Part shown: positions 33,771 to 46,260 of the stretch, one piece after another
Layout: each line of letters begins with the position of its first letter
Position numbering within the stretch: the first letter of the stretch is position 1
Assembly: GCA_029255685.2 (NCBI GenBank)
Contig: CM055319.2
Span: 9,534,747-9,598,746, forward strand
DNA length: 64,000 nt
Source of the DNA: Silene conica
Taxonomy: Eukaryota > Streptophyta > Magnoliopsida > Caryophyllales > Caryophyllaceae
Direction of reading: 5' to 3'
Made by a program: the position numbers and the translations under genes
The notes under the pieces: generated by a model
What the model was told of the DNA's origin: nothing
The model's database searches: none
Seen by the model: only the letters and a program-made list of their open reading frames with translations

Positions 33771-34254
33771 TGTTCTACAGAAAAGAAAGGAAAAGCGAGA
33801 GCTGGAGCAGGCAGAATACGAGAAACAAAGTGCGGGACTTCGAGCCGATATGCGAGATATCCCATACCCGTCTAGATTGGTGGAGAAAGAGTTCGCTAAA
33901 TTCGCGGATACGCTGCGGGAGTTGAAGGTACATGTTCCTTTTCTGGAATTATTGCTTAAGGTACCTTCCTATTTAAAGTTCATGCGTGAGATATTGATGC
34001 GCAAGCGTACCGTTGATGTGAATGAGACTGTTGCCTTGACGGAGGAATGTTACGCGTTCCTCCAGAATAAGACCCCACCTAAGCTAGCCGACCCAGGTAG
34101 CTTCTCTATTCCATGTCAGATAGGAACCCATGTTATCGACAATGCTTTATGTGACCTAGGGGCGAGTGTTAGTGTGTTACCCCTATCGTTAGCAAGTAAA
34201 TTGGGATTTTCAAAGTTTAAGTGTACTAATATGACGGTCCAGATGGCTGACCGT

Positions 34255-34889
34255 TAGGGGTGAGCAAAACCGGATATCCGGTCCGGTTTTGAAATTCGGA
34301 TCAGATATCCAGTTTTAAAAATATGATTTTTGTCGATCCACATCCAGATCCGAATATTCGGATATCCAAAAATTCGGAATCCGAAAATCCGTATATCCAC
34401 ATTTCGGAAACCGGATTAGATACAGTTTTAAATGCATATTAAAAAATTAACAAATGATAAGGTGCAAAATAATCATTCAAAGATTATCACTAGAAATTCA
34501 TTTTTCGACTAATGATTATATTTTGTGCTCCAAAACCAAACAATGAAAAAAAGACAATGTGTATAATGAAAATCCATTTCTTTTGTCACACTTCTAGATT
34601 ATGTTTATAACAATAACAATCAATTCAAACTACTCAAAAATAATGGTAAAATGTTTTGGTTTTTCGGGTTTTCGGGTTTTTCCATATTTTTTTATTAATT
34701 TTTATGATTCGGATCGGATTCGGATATCCACTTTTAAGAAAATCACAATCCACATCCAATCCATATTATTCGGAAAAAACCGGATCGGACATCCAATTGG
34801 AATGATATCCATATATTCGGATTATTTTATTCGGACTTCGGATTGGATTCGGAAAAAAAATCGTATCGGATATTTTTTGCTCAGCCCTA
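34255..34889. mobile_element. hAT MITE (635 bp)
   Basis: Ends TAGGGGTGAGCAAAA and, inverted, TAGGGCTGAGCAAAA. A perfect 8-bp duplication CTGACCGT flanks it (34247-34254, 34890-34897). The interior is non-coding, dominated by words like CGGATATCCGG and ATTCGGATAT. Confidence 0.95.
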
Positions 34890-35769
34890 CTGACCGTAGT
34901 GTATCAAGACCCCTAGGCATCTTGGAGGACATTCATGTTCAAATAGGAGAGTTTTTCATACCCGTTGACTTTGTGGTCCTTGATATACCTGAGGATTCCT
35001 ACACACCGATTATCTTGGGTCGAACTTTTCTGCACACTGCGAAAGCAGTGATAGACGTAGGTACTACGACACTGACCTTCCAGGTTGGTGGCGAAGACCT
35101 AATTTTTAGGCAGACTAGTACACCAAAGTCACCCATGTCTGTTGTTCCTTGTTATTCTTTTACAGATGATGTGTCTACAAATCTTAGTTTGTTAGAATTA
35201 ACGCCTCTGCCTCACACTGAGAGCAAAATAGAGGAGGATTTTTTTTTTCCTGATGCAGATACATAACCAGACTATAACCCGGACGGATGGGGTTATTTGT
35301 CTCTGAAGAACAAGGGTAGGATTCCTAAGGATAGCTCAGCCAATATGAAGAGGACGTCAAAAGATTACACCATGGTTTATGATCCTGTCACCAACACCTC
35401 CAGCTGGAAATTGAGAGACGAAGTCGTCACAACTGCGGAAGGGAGTTCCGCGAGTCAGGAGCCCAGTCGTGGGCAATGAACATTTTAATTTTCTGAACTT
35501 TCTCGCCGGGTTTGCAACCCCGTGCAATTTGTAATAGACAGTTTACTGCTTTGTTAGACTTAGACTACTCTTTTATGCTTAATCCGTTAGACTTTTTTTA
35601 GTAATCCGTAGGTAGAATAAGACTATGCATGAGTCCGAGACAATTTTTGTGAATTTCTGTATGTTTTTAGTGTTTGGTCATCTTATGCAGGACTGAACCG
35701 GGCAAGAACAAAGAAAAAGAGTCGGAAACAGAAGAGTCGAGGGAAGAACGAGCTTCGCAGAAGAAAAGC

Positions 35770-35952
35770 CTCGATCGAGCTCTGTAATGTGCTCGATCGA
35801 GTGATCACCGGTGAAGAACTACTCGATCGAGTTTGTAAGAGCTCGATCGAGGGGAACTCAGTCGAGGGAAGATAGGAGCTGACAACCACTCGATCGAGTG
35901 GACTTCAGTACTCGATCGAGTCGATTTGCCATAAGTGAGTTACTCGATCGAG
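35770..35952. repeat. CTCGATCGAG palindrome array between protease and ATHILA ORF
   Basis: Seven exact copies start at 35770, 35792, 35822, 35842, 35889, 35911 and 35943, with steps of 22, 30, 20, 47, 22 and 32 bp. Confidence 0.95.
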
Positions 35953-36202
35953 TAGTTTTTGAAAGCTAGGGTTTGTTCGTTCGAGTACTTTCAAATTTTG
36001 GTTGCTAATTTGTGATTTTCTTGCTCTAATCGTCTTTTTAATCATCAAAGTAGGTCGTTTTATGTTTAATTTCTACTTCAATTTGATTATTTTTGCCCCA
36101 AATGTCGAATTTAGGGTTTTGAATTAGGGATTGAATGTTTTTTACGACTTTGGTATGATTGTAGTTATGATTATGATTGATTGTGTGTTTGCTATGCAGA
36201 AA

Positions 36203-37323
36203 TGGATGGGAAAGAGACAACCGTAGCTACCACCAGCACCACGGCAGCAGCCACGGTGGCTGCTCGTGCCCCTTGCAATACTGCCGCAGCAACCACCACC
36301 GCTTTGGTGGTTGCCACACCCCGTGTTCCTGCCCCTGTACGACCACCGCCACCAGACACCACAACCTACCGAGCCACCTCCATCACAACCATGGCACCAG
36401 TAGGTTCTTCTTCCTCAACTGATAAGGGGAAGGAGAAGGTTCTCATTCTAGGGCAGAAAGGTCGGAAGTCCGTCCCTGGCATGCCACCTCGACGTGCTCC
36501 ACGCCCACCAGCTCCACCTGCGATTCCCTAACTTGAGGAAATCCCCGAGGTAATATTCGCTGACACCCATCAGAGAGATCAGATGGAGGTTGTAGTTGAT
36601 AACATTATCCGTGGTAGTAGGTTTTTGTATCGTCCAGACTTAGATAAACTAGGATTGCTTAGGCCCCTAGTTGGCCTTTTGACCGGTACGGGGATGGCTA
36701 CTGGGTTGGCGACCATGTCTGAGGCGACTTACCGAGTACCCACTTTGGAGTTTTTCAGCTCCTATTCGTTTTCTGCTGAGACCTTTCTGGCCCACCCGAC
36801 TGAGCCATGTATTCATTTTAGACTCGGAAATGAGTCGTATGCCTGGACCTTAGCTAGCTTTGGACAGGTTTTAGGGCTGGCTAGTGATGGACACCTGAGA
36901 CCACCTAGGAACTTGGTTCCACAGATGTGGAAGAGCCTTTCACATGTACCTTACCTTACCCGGAGAGTCGCCCACGTTCATAGTCCTGTAGTTCGTATTT
37001 TTCTCTGTTTGCTAGGAGAGACCATCTTTGCGCGACCTGAGCCCAACAACATTCGTAACACTGAGTTGGCCATAGTCGCGGGGTACCTGAACATTGACAG
37101 TGGTACCCCTTTTGTCCTTAACATAGCCTACCTCGTGGCTACCCATCTAGGCGACATAGGTCGCAGAGTCACTGGCGCTATCGTAGGCGGCGGGATTGTC
37201 ACTAGGATATACAGATATATTTTTGAGACTTTGCCTGGTGGTGAGCCTGTCACCGACGATAGATACATTTGTATAGCTGCCATGGTCCAATTGGCCTTGT
37301 TTGCTCATGGTCACCCGCAGTAG
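36203..37323 (+). pseudogene. Fossil ATHILA ORF (env-position) of the Athila-like element
   Basis: A Thr/Ala/Pro-rich N-terminus (MDGKETTVATTSTTAAATVA) precedes the conserved ATHILA-family segment (PCIHFRLGNESYAWTLASF, AIVAGYLNIDSGTPFVLN). In full Athila elements this ORF lies after pol. Here it follows the protease by about 0.9 kb. A Ser/Pro-rich tail region continues to about 38030. Its role is unknown, and it is broken. Confidence 0.7.
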
Positions 37324-38034
37324 TCCTCCCCTCTGACTCTTTACCTGCACTCGCCCCTCTCACCACTATTGAGGGGCCTAGAACAGAGCCACCCACTTAC
37401 CTCATCTCTTTCACTCCTTCCTCTTCAAAGAGGAAGCGCACCTCACTTGAGAGAGAGGTCGGAGACACTTCTTGTCCCCGACCTTCACCGTCATCACAAC
37501 CATCTTCATCCTCTCAGCCGACCACCTCTCATACCACTACACACACCAGCACCACACCTGCACCTTCACCTTTCACTACCCCTTCTTCATCATCATCATC
37601 CACTCTAGGCTTCCCTGCGCATTTCATTTTACCTCCCATTTTTGAGGTACCACTGGCCGCAGACCGGGGGTACCGTGATCCTCTACTTTTTTAGCTTCTC
37701 AGGGCGCAGTCCATTCTTCAGAGGGACCTTGCCTTGGTCAGCTTTCCGGATTACGACGCGAGGATGCGCACTGGCACATTCCGACCTCTCAGTGGTCCTC
37801 ACCCCTCTTTTTACCGATACCCAGATGGCGGGTACCCCAGACCTCTTCTAAGGCACCTGGGGAGACAGCGGTACAGAGGGAGGTGAGGCGACGTGCAGAG
37901 GAGGCCGCTCAGCATGCCAGTGCTAGTGGACGAGGAGAGGCACAAGAGAGCCCCGGTGAGGAGAATGAGAGTGGTAGTGGGAGTGAGGGGAGTGGTAGTG
38001 GTGATGAGGAGAGTTCGGAGGATGCGGAGTGAGA

Positions 38035-39660
38035 ACTGCAGCTGGTTTGGGGAGGTTATGTATTTCTTGCTTTGCTTTCATCTTAGTTTTTTCTTTTATG
38101 TTTTTTGGTTTTGAATATATTTCACCCCGTAGGAACATGTATTAGGTTGTATACCCCATTTCCCCTGTTTTGTAGCCAATGAGGACATTGTCTAGTTTGG
38201 TTTGGGGAGGAGTTGCATCCTTTTGCGTCTGCATTTTTCATTTATCATGCATGCATTCACGTTTTCTTTATGCATTTCTATCTTTTTTTTTCACGTTTTG
38301 CATTCTTTTTTCAAAAATACAAAAAATGCACGTTTACTTTTGCATATAGTCGAGTCGGAATGGAGTTTTCTGTGATGATATTGCCTTCTAGGATTTTCGA
38401 GTTGATTGTCTTTCGCAGTTTTTCATCATCTTTTTGTAAAAACCATATAGCATGTCTCGAATTCCGTTTTGGAAATTATACTTGGACTTCTGAACTTGAC
38501 TTGACTTGTTTTTGGCAAACTACACATACTTTCTGAGTTTTTAGAGCCATAACTGGTGACATCCATGACCAGTTTATCTAGGATTGAGAGTAGTACTCCC
38601 TTCATATTATTGCATTCACATGTATGACTTTTGATTGCTTTTTGCCTGCACACATGGTTTGTTGTTGGTATCACATGTTAGGAGAGTACTTGCATTTCCC
38701 CTTTTTCTCATCATACCCATATAACTCCACATTTAGCCAAAAAACTGCCAGTTGACCTATAAACTACACCCAGATTTGGCCTACCTTGTGTCGAGCTAGC
38801 CGAAGTGTCATTTTGTGGTATATATTCATTGTATCAGTTTTTGGTTTGATCTTCATTTTCGGAGTTGGTATTTGAGATTTTGGAGCTTGAATTCGGGAGT
38901 ATGTTTTGTCATGAACTTAGCAAAAGAAAAAGAAAAAGAAAAAAGTAAAGAAAAGAAAAGAAAAAGAAGAAAATATGATTCCCGTGTTTTATTTATATCT
39001 TTTGGAAATAGAAAAAGAAAAAAAAAAAGAGAAAAAAAAAGAAAAAGAAAGTGTTTGCTAAGCATGATTGTTTGACCGATTCAAGTTTCCGGGGTTAGTT
39101 GTGTGATATGCCGAGCATGGCATTGTTTTTGAGTATTTTAGAAGGTTTCACTTTTGGTTGAGTCTTGGTAGCTAGCTCGAGCCGTTACCCTCTCTTTCCC
39201 ATACAGTTTTTTGCCTCCTTTTACCCATTTTACCTCACATAACCATATTTATGCAAGTATTCGGCATGTGATAGACTTTGACAGGTTGTTGTGCGTGTGT
39301 ACGGTAGTTAGAATCATTTGTCATACTAGTTGCATTGCATGATATGTTGGTCGCAGTTAGGAGAGTGTCTTCATTTTCTTATCCTTCTCTCTTACACATA
39401 TATGTTCACCCATTAATTGAGAGAAGAGCGAACCGGGAGAGTCCAAAATACACAAGTCATTTGAGGTCAGTCGTCCAAGTTGTTTCCATTTCATGTTTGA
39501 ATTCGTTGCTTTTGGTTTTGAACTCTATGATGGTTAATTTCTGCATTTGCATGGTCAACAACATGATCCATAGTCGCTTCTGAGGCGATTCCATTCCATT
39601 AGGTAGTTAGTCAGTCGTTTTTCCTCTTTTAGTTGCATTAGTTTGCTTGAGGACAAGCAA
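38035..39660. other. Athila-like 3' spacer with purine-rich tract
   Basis: Non-coding region before the 3' LTR. A strong AAAGAAAAAG-type purine run lies at about 38923-39055, giving Lys/Glu-rich translations that are not genes. Confidence 0.6.
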
Positions 39661-39680
39661 AGGTTTGGTTTGGGGATATT
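39660..39680 (+). promoter_or_regulatory. Polypurine tract of the Athila-like element
   Basis: AAGGTTTGGTTTGGGGATATT runs up to the 3' LTR at 39681, in the position and style seen in Athila elements (GAGGACAAGCAAAGG lies just upstream). Confidence 0.75.
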
Positions 39681-41239
39681 TGATGCGTGCTTATTTTATA
39701 CACTTTTTGGCATCATTTAGCACGCATTTCTATGCATTTTCATGCACTTTACATGCCATTTCGCCCCCTTTTCTTCTCTTGGTGTATTTTCTGTTATTTT
39801 GCAGGAATTATGCAAAAGTTGAAGAAACCATGCTTTTCCGGTCCAAAGTAAGCCCTTTTAGAAGATGGAGCAAGTCAGGGAGTCGCATAATCTTGATTTT
39901 GCAGTGCCAGGCTTAAAGGAACGGTAACTGAGGCAGAGACGAAGGACAAAAGCAAGAAAGAAGCGAAAAAGAAGCAAGACATCTGTCATCTACTCGATCG
40001 AGTAAACACCAAGACTCGATCGAGTGGATGCAGGAGGAGAAAGCCTCGATCGAACAGTGTGATACTCGATCGAGGAGTCTGCAGGAATGAACCAACCTTC
40101 GAGGTTCCCAGAGTTACTCGATCGAGCAGTTGCCAGCTCGAAGTTACTCGATCGAGCACTTTTTGAAGAACAGCTACTCGATCGAGTGGTTCAGTCACTC
40201 GATCGAGAAACTCACTTAAGTGCACCGGATATGCTTTTTCTGTTTTTAGGTTAAGAACTTTTAGAGTTACACTTTTGAGTATTCAGTTGCTTTACTTTAG
40301 AAATTTCACTTTTACATTTTCTTGAGCAGTCACTTTCACATTCTCTTAGATAAAAACATTTTACTTAAGTTTCTTCATTTCAAACATTCGAATCCTGTTC
40401 TTTCTTTCCGCCACCACTGTAATTCATTTCTCTATCTTTATTATTGTTTTATCTTTGTTATTTTATGATCTAGAGTATTTTAATTTCCTTTATGATGTTG
40501 CATGTTGTTATTATCGTTGTAAAACCCCTCGCGAAAGCGGAAATATAAAACATACAAAGTACTAAAAATGCAGCGGAATTAAAATTTTTTAAACATGAAG
40601 AACATGCGAGGTGAAGTAAAACTGAAACTGAAACTGAAACTGATATAAACAAAATAGATAAGTATAACAGTTCTAAGTACTGAAAACCAAATATATACAA
40701 AGCCTGGGATGGAACATCTCTACAGGCACCAAAAGATAAAGAGTATCAAACTAGAGTCTAGCTACTCGAAAGTGTAAGTCATATGATGACAAGTGGATCA
40801 TCACTCGCTAGCTCTCATCCAACCCCGTCCAACCTGCATGTACCTACATACATGAAAACATGTACGCCACAATCAGTGGGGAGTGACTCGAGTTCTCCTA
40901 GCCACCTTTTGTAACGACACGTAACAAGCAATACAAACAGAACACTCCAACATATATAAACATGTGAAGTATATCAATATCTCATTATCTGATCTCATAC
41001 TATCATGCAATCACTAATGCACGGTTCTCAACCAACTTCGGAAACTATTTGGAAGGAGAGTCGGTTTCCCTACTGGTTGCCCGGTCGGGGGGTCTTTCAG
41101 TCCAAACCATTTACGAAACTGACTAAAGAGTCATCCAATGCCTTGGATGAACAATATCAAGTCAAAGTACTGTAAACATCACTATCATCATACATATCTG
41201 ACACTGTACCAACTCAAGGCAAGCAGATATAAAACAGCA

Positions 41240-41810
41240 AGTATAAGGTTCAGCGGTCAACTTAAGACATAACCTAATTACCAATCATTCAGCAAGTATA
41301 AAGGTTCAGTGGTCAACTTAAGACATAACCTAAATACCAATCATTCAGCAAGCAAGGACTCAGAGGCCAACTTAAGGCATAGACCCGCCAATCAGCAAGA
41401 CACTAGACTCAGAGGCCAACTTAAGGCATAGACTATCACCCAAAAGTAAAGGACTCAGAGGTCAGCTTAAGGCATGTCCCTTCACCACATCACAAGACAC
41501 TAGACTCAGAGGCCAGCTTAAGGCATGTCCTAGCATCAAACATCTGCACTTCGGGCAAGGTGTCAGTTCCTTAGCTACCCCGTTGTGCAGCTGCTCTACT
41601 CGTCAGACTCAGAGGCCAACTTAAGGCATGTTCCAACGCGATCACAATCAAACATGTCTGGGCTCAGAGGCCAGCTTAAGGCATACCCCAAACACGACAA
41701 CCATACACATATAGGGCTCAGAGGCCAACTTAAGGCATATCCCCATATATGACAATCAACTCACGTATTAAGTTCAGAGGCCAACTTAAGGCATAACTTA
41801 ATACGCATCA
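41240..41810. repeat. Interspersed minisatellite CAGAGGCCAACTTAAGGCAT
   Basis: About ten copies of this 20-mer core (early copies vary, such as TCAACTTAAGACATAAC) at 41250-41790, spaced 45-60 bp except for one 100-bp gap. Spacers differ in sequence. Confidence 0.88.
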
Positions 41811-42050
41811 ATACAATATCAACCAAGTCTAGGAACTAATCTATAGTTCAACTTTCTTATACTTCTAATCAACACTTAATTGATCCCGGGAACTAAGTCG
41901 AGGGAGAGCCGATTTCCCTTTCGGTTACCCGATCGGGGGGTCTATATCCTCTCTCCATTCCCGAACCCAATATAGTGTCACCCATCGAACGAATCTCAAA
42001 CCAAACCGAATAATCGTTTGAAAGTTAAAAGCAAAGTAATAAGAACAGGG

Positions 42051-42443
42051 GCTCCCAGCCGGTCCCAGACCGTCTGCCGGTCCACCGGCTGGGAGTCCCT
42101 TCCCATGCCCAAGCACCGTCTGAAAATCAATGAGAAGACGCTCTCAGCCGGTGGACCGTCCGCCGGCCAGCCGGCTGGGAGTCCCTTCCCATAAGCCAAA
42201 CTTTAAATCTGAAATATGAGGTGTGACTCTCAGCCGGTGTACCGGCTGCTGGCCTGCCGGCTGGGAGTCACTTCCCCAAGCCCTTTGCAAATTTTCCAAA
42301 CACACACAGGTACCCTGAGCCGGTCGACCGGCGGCCGACCTGCCGGCTCAGGATCCTTCTTCCTAAACCTGAACATTCAAAAGAAAGGCACCTTGACTCT
42401 GAGCAGGCCGACCGGCTGCCGGTCAGCCTACCGGCTCAGAGTC
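42051..42443. repeat. Five GC-rich hairpin modules, about 86-bp period
   Basis: Stem-loops at 42051-42097, 42141-42181, 42225-42269, 42313-42352 and 42395-42443. Modules 1-3 close with CAGCCGG/CCGGCTGGGAG, and modules 4-5 with TGAGCCGG or TGAGC against CCGGCTCAG, so both arms changed together. Spacers of about 40 bp are much less alike. Confidence 0.88.
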
Positions 42444-44003
42444 GCCTGTACGCAAAAACGCATTTTCCTATCAATTGCAAATCATCTCATATCGATTCAA
42501 GACTTCCAAAATCGTAACATACAATGTTTACCCAGCCTATATAAACATCAAATACGCTATCTACCAGCAATTAATTCCACAAACAATCCTCGATAAGAAT
42601 ATTATTTGTATCCGTCTTAAGCATGAATTTCTGAAAATCAACAACTAAGCATGTGAAACATCATCTAGGCATATAATAAACATGTATGAACATTCCTATC
42701 ATGTTTCTAAGTTCAATCAACAACAACAACATGAAATTCACAAGCCTAAACGAACCATCCTAAACATGAAAAGTGCTAATATTACAAATAAAGGCCGAGT
42801 TTCTCATTATCGTCACCTTAAAAGCAATTCCGATCAAAGCTCCTCTTCCACCACGTAGCTATCCACACTAGGATCGTCTAAACCTTCATCTACAATCAAG
42901 AAACACGGATTTTAGAGTTTAAAGCCGGATTCTACAAAAATAGGCAGATTTTCGAATTGGAGGAAACGAAAATTGGAAGTGACTAAAGACTTGCAAATCT
43001 CATGAGGATTCCGAAAATGTAATTATTACCTTGATTCGGAAAGTGGATGATGAAGAAAAATGGATTATAAGATTGAAGTTTTAAGGAGGAAATGAAGAAC
43101 AATTACACTGGGTTCTTATTTTGGTGAAATGTGATATGTCGACATACTTAGTGGTTTTTAGGGGTTTTAAGTGTCCTTTCCCGTTTCAACGGAAAACGGG
43201 TTTGGAATGAACGGGTTTATGATGTGGACTCAAGTTTTGCCAAGTTGAGTTCGTCTTAAGGACTTAAGGTTCTTAAGACGGATCTTACGATTTATTAAAA
43301 ATAATTCTCAATAAATTATTAAAATATTATTTTACTACTTAAAATAATTAAAACCCTTAAAATATATTTTATGAAAATACGGGATGTTACAATCGTCGTT
43401 GTTAGTTTAGTTCCCCAAAATATGTGTAGCTAATCCCATAATATGTTAGGATGAAGGAACTCGCGGTTGTTATGTCGTAGGAGTTGCATGTTAGTCGTCC
43501 TTACGACGAAGTTCACCCATAAACAATATATTTATAACACTTGTCAAATGAGTGCACGCAGGAGACCAGTTTACCTAGTAAAACCTTACCTGAATCGAAA
43601 GATTGGTAGGTAGGCTTGTTTAGGTTGATTTACGTAACCTATCTAGAGATCGAAAGATTGATAGGGGAGTCCAGGGGTGATTTCAGACCGAAAGGATATT
43701 AATCGTTCCCACTTCGTTGTTGTATCGTCTGATCTATTCTTTATGTGACATTAATTACCGGGATAACCTGAATCCTGACATATTCCCCTTTTACTGTTTG
43801 AAACTCATTTTTACTATCTTTGTTTTAAGTTCTTTTTATCCGTCTTAGTTATAACCTCAAACAAAACCCCCCCAATTTTGTGACTTATAGACTGATCTTC
43901 TACTTATGACCATGTCTCCCTGAGGAATTCGATCCTACTTCCACTAGCTTCTAGTTAGTAGACTTAGGTTATCTTTTGTGCATAAACGACACGCATCAAC
44001 ATC

Positions 44004-46260
44004 CTTCTTCATCTTCTTCCAGTAAACATTTTTGTTTAATTCTTTGGTAGGTTGCCTCAATCCCAGAGTGACCTGCTTGCATATTGCCATGCATAAGGGA
44101 TATAACTTTATGTTTTAGCCCTTCATGATCGCCGACCACCAATCTTCCCTTGTTTTTCAATTGTTCACCATTCCATAAATATAATTTTTGAGAGTTAGGG
44201 TCTTCTTGTAATTCTTAGCTTTAATTATAACATTCAGACCTGGATCCTCCTTCCATGCTTGATGCACCATTGCATATAAATTAGTACTAATGGTACTAAT
44301 ATGCAATTCAAATAATTCTGAACTGGAAAGCCTTGAAAGTGCATCAACAACTGTATTCTCCTTTCCCTTTTTGTATATTATTTCATAGTTATATCCCATT
44401 AATTTTGTCAGCCACTTTTGCTATAGAGGGTTAATGATCCTTAGATCAAGAAGATATTTGAGGCTTTGATGATCAGTTTTGATTATGAACTTCCTTTCTA
44501 CCAAGTATTGACTCCATTTAGTGACAGTGTGGATAATAACCAAGAGTTCTTTCTCATAGATGGAAATGGCTTGATGTTTTGGAGTCAATGCCTTGCTAAT
44601 AAAGGCTATTGGATGGTTATTCTGCATTAGGACTACTCTAATGCCATGTTGAGATACATATGTCTCAATCACAAATGGCATTGTGAAGTTAGGCATGGCT
44701 AATACATGAGCAGTTGTCATGGCTTCCTTCAATTCCTCAAAAGTTTTTGAGCTAACTCTTGCCAATGGAAAACATTCTTTTTAACAGACTGGTTAAGGGT
44801 TTACTAATGACCCCATAGCCCTTCGTAAACCTCTTAAAGTATCCAATTAACCTCAGAAATTCCCTCAACTCCTTCAATGTTTTAGGGACAGGCCATTCTA
44901 TCGCAGCTACAATCTTGTTGGGATCTGTAGTCACTTCTTCCCCTAAGATGATGTGGCTTAGATACTCCAGTTTAGGAGCCCTAAAATTACACTTGCTGGC
45001 TTTTGTATGTATATAGGTTGTTATCCTTCATGATTTGAAGTACGAGCTTGAGGTGTTTAAGGTGCTCCTACCATTCCATGCAATAAATTAAGATATCATC
45101 AAAAAATACGAGTACAAACTTCCTTAAGTATGGCTGGAAAACCTTATTCATGACACTTTGGAAGGTGGATGGCGCATTTGTCAAAGGGCATAACTAGGTA
45201 CTCATAATGACCATTATGGGTCTTAATGACGTTCTTGTGTACATCCTTAGGAGCCATTCGAATTTGATGGAATCCAACTCTCAAATCTATTTTGAAATAA
45301 AATTTTGACCAATGTAGTTCATATAATAGTTCTTGAATCAGGCGTATTGGGAATTTAACTTTAATGGTTTATTTGTTGAGGGGCCTATAATCCACACGCA
45401 TCCTCCATGACCCATATTTTTTCTTTACCAAGACCACTGGGGAGGCATAGGGAGTAGTGCTATGCTTGATGACCCCATTCTCCATTAACTCTTTTGTTAA
45501 AGACTCAATGATAACTTTATGCACCATTGGGGCTCTGTATGGTCTTATATTCACAGGTTCCGACCTAGATTTGAGTATGATTTTGTGGTCCTGCCCAATT
45601 CTCAGTGGAGGGAGCCCTTTAGGTTCTTCAAAGACATGGGAAAACTACTTTGAGAGGTTTTGTATCCCCTTATGATACTCCTCCTTTTGAGTGAGTTACA
45701 AGACAAAAAACTATGTTGCAGGCTCATACTTGTGTATCATGGCCAGTTCATTCGGCCCTATTCTCAATCTCCTTACTCATATTTTTCTGCTCCTTAAAAC
45801 TAGTGAATGGGAACCCTTAAGAATGTGTCTCTTTCCTTCAAAACTAAACTCCATTATCAACTGTTTTAAATCCCAAGTAATGGGACCTAATGTCTTAAGC
45901 CGTTGGATTCACAATACTGCATTACAACTGCCTAGAGGAATCACAAAGAGATCTGCTACAAAATATGTGTTTCTTATCCTCTATTTGAGACTGTGAATGG
46001 CATGTGAGCACATCAATTTTCCCCCATTTGCTACTGAAATATTGAATATAGGTATATATTCCATCTGCAACCCCAGCTTCCTCATCATGATAGCATCTAA
46101 GAAGTTGTGAGAACTACCACTATCTACCAATATGTTCAATATTCTTCTCCCAATATGTCCAGGAATTCTCATGGTTTGGCATTGAGATTTCCCTGTTAGG
46201 GCTTGGATATAGATTTGTACCACTTGGCGTTCTTCTCCTGCCTCACCCTCTACCATCTTC
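44004..46260 (-). pseudogene. Fossil pol of the Reina-like chromovirus (protease to integrase start)
   Basis: Minus-strand order: protease (ILVDSGSSHNFLDAI, 45981-46256), reverse transcriptase (VVLVKKKYGSWRMRVDYRPL, about 45369-45430; further part to 44752), RNase H (IYEKELLVIIHTVTKWSQYL, about 44421-44765), and the integrase zinc region at 44004-44110. The Athila-like insertion cuts it at 44003. It is broken in many places. Confidence 0.8.

Larger units (their letters stand above)
33472..35266 (+). pseudogene. Fossil linker and aspartic protease region of the Athila-like element, split by a hAT MITE
   Basis: The N-terminal part is a linker coded by the CTCGATCGAG array (33577-33770), which reads alternately as LDRG and ARSS. 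The protease follows, with LCDLGASVSVLPLSLA near 34150-34190 and, beyond the MITE (34255-34889), the flap-side segment with IILGRTFL near 35011-35034. Broken. Confidence 0.75.
40518..43391 (-). mobile_element. Solo LTR (2874 bp), chromovirus-like, in the Athila 3' LTR
   Basis: Perfect 5-bp duplication ATCGT (40513-40517, 43392-43396), and the interrupted Athila sequence is continuous across it when compared with the 5' LTR. Read on the minus strand it runs from TGTAACATCCCG to GGGGTTTTACA, similar to the other Tekay-like LTRs here. It holds a minisatellite (41240-41810) and five GC-rich hairpins (42051-42443). Confidence 0.9.
19661..43998 (+). mobile_element. Athila-like Ty3/gypsy element with both LTRs and TSD, without a visible pol region
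   Basis: The 5' LTR is 19661-21128 and the 3' LTR 39681-43998 (about 1.44 kb without its insertion). A perfect 5-bp duplication ACATC flanks the whole (19656-19660, 43999-44003). A primer-binding site matching tRNA-Asp follows the 5' LTR and a purine/T-rich PPT precedes the 3' LTR. The internal order is gag, protease, then an ATHILA-type (env-position) ORF. No reverse transcriptase, RNase H or integrase is recognisable. Insertions in it are CACTA 21188-31996, hAT MITE 34255-34889 and solo LTR 40518-43391. The LTRs differ at about 17 of the first 290 bases, suggesting a moderate age of perhaps a few million years. The element is broken in several places. Confidence 0.88.
39681..43998 (+). repeat. 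3' LTR of the Athila-like element, split by a solo LTR
   Basis: Starts TGATGCGTGC and ends ACACGCATCA. Its own length is about 1.44 kb. The seven palindromes recur at 39993, 40015, 40065, 40117, 40147, 40177 and 40198. The inserted LTR occupies 40518-43391. Confidence 0.9.

Noticed and set aside
38815-39075. Lys/Glu-rich ORFs (and Phe/Leu-rich on the other strand)
   Set aside because: They come from a purine-rich tract in the Athila-like 3' spacer, with no codon or domain signal.
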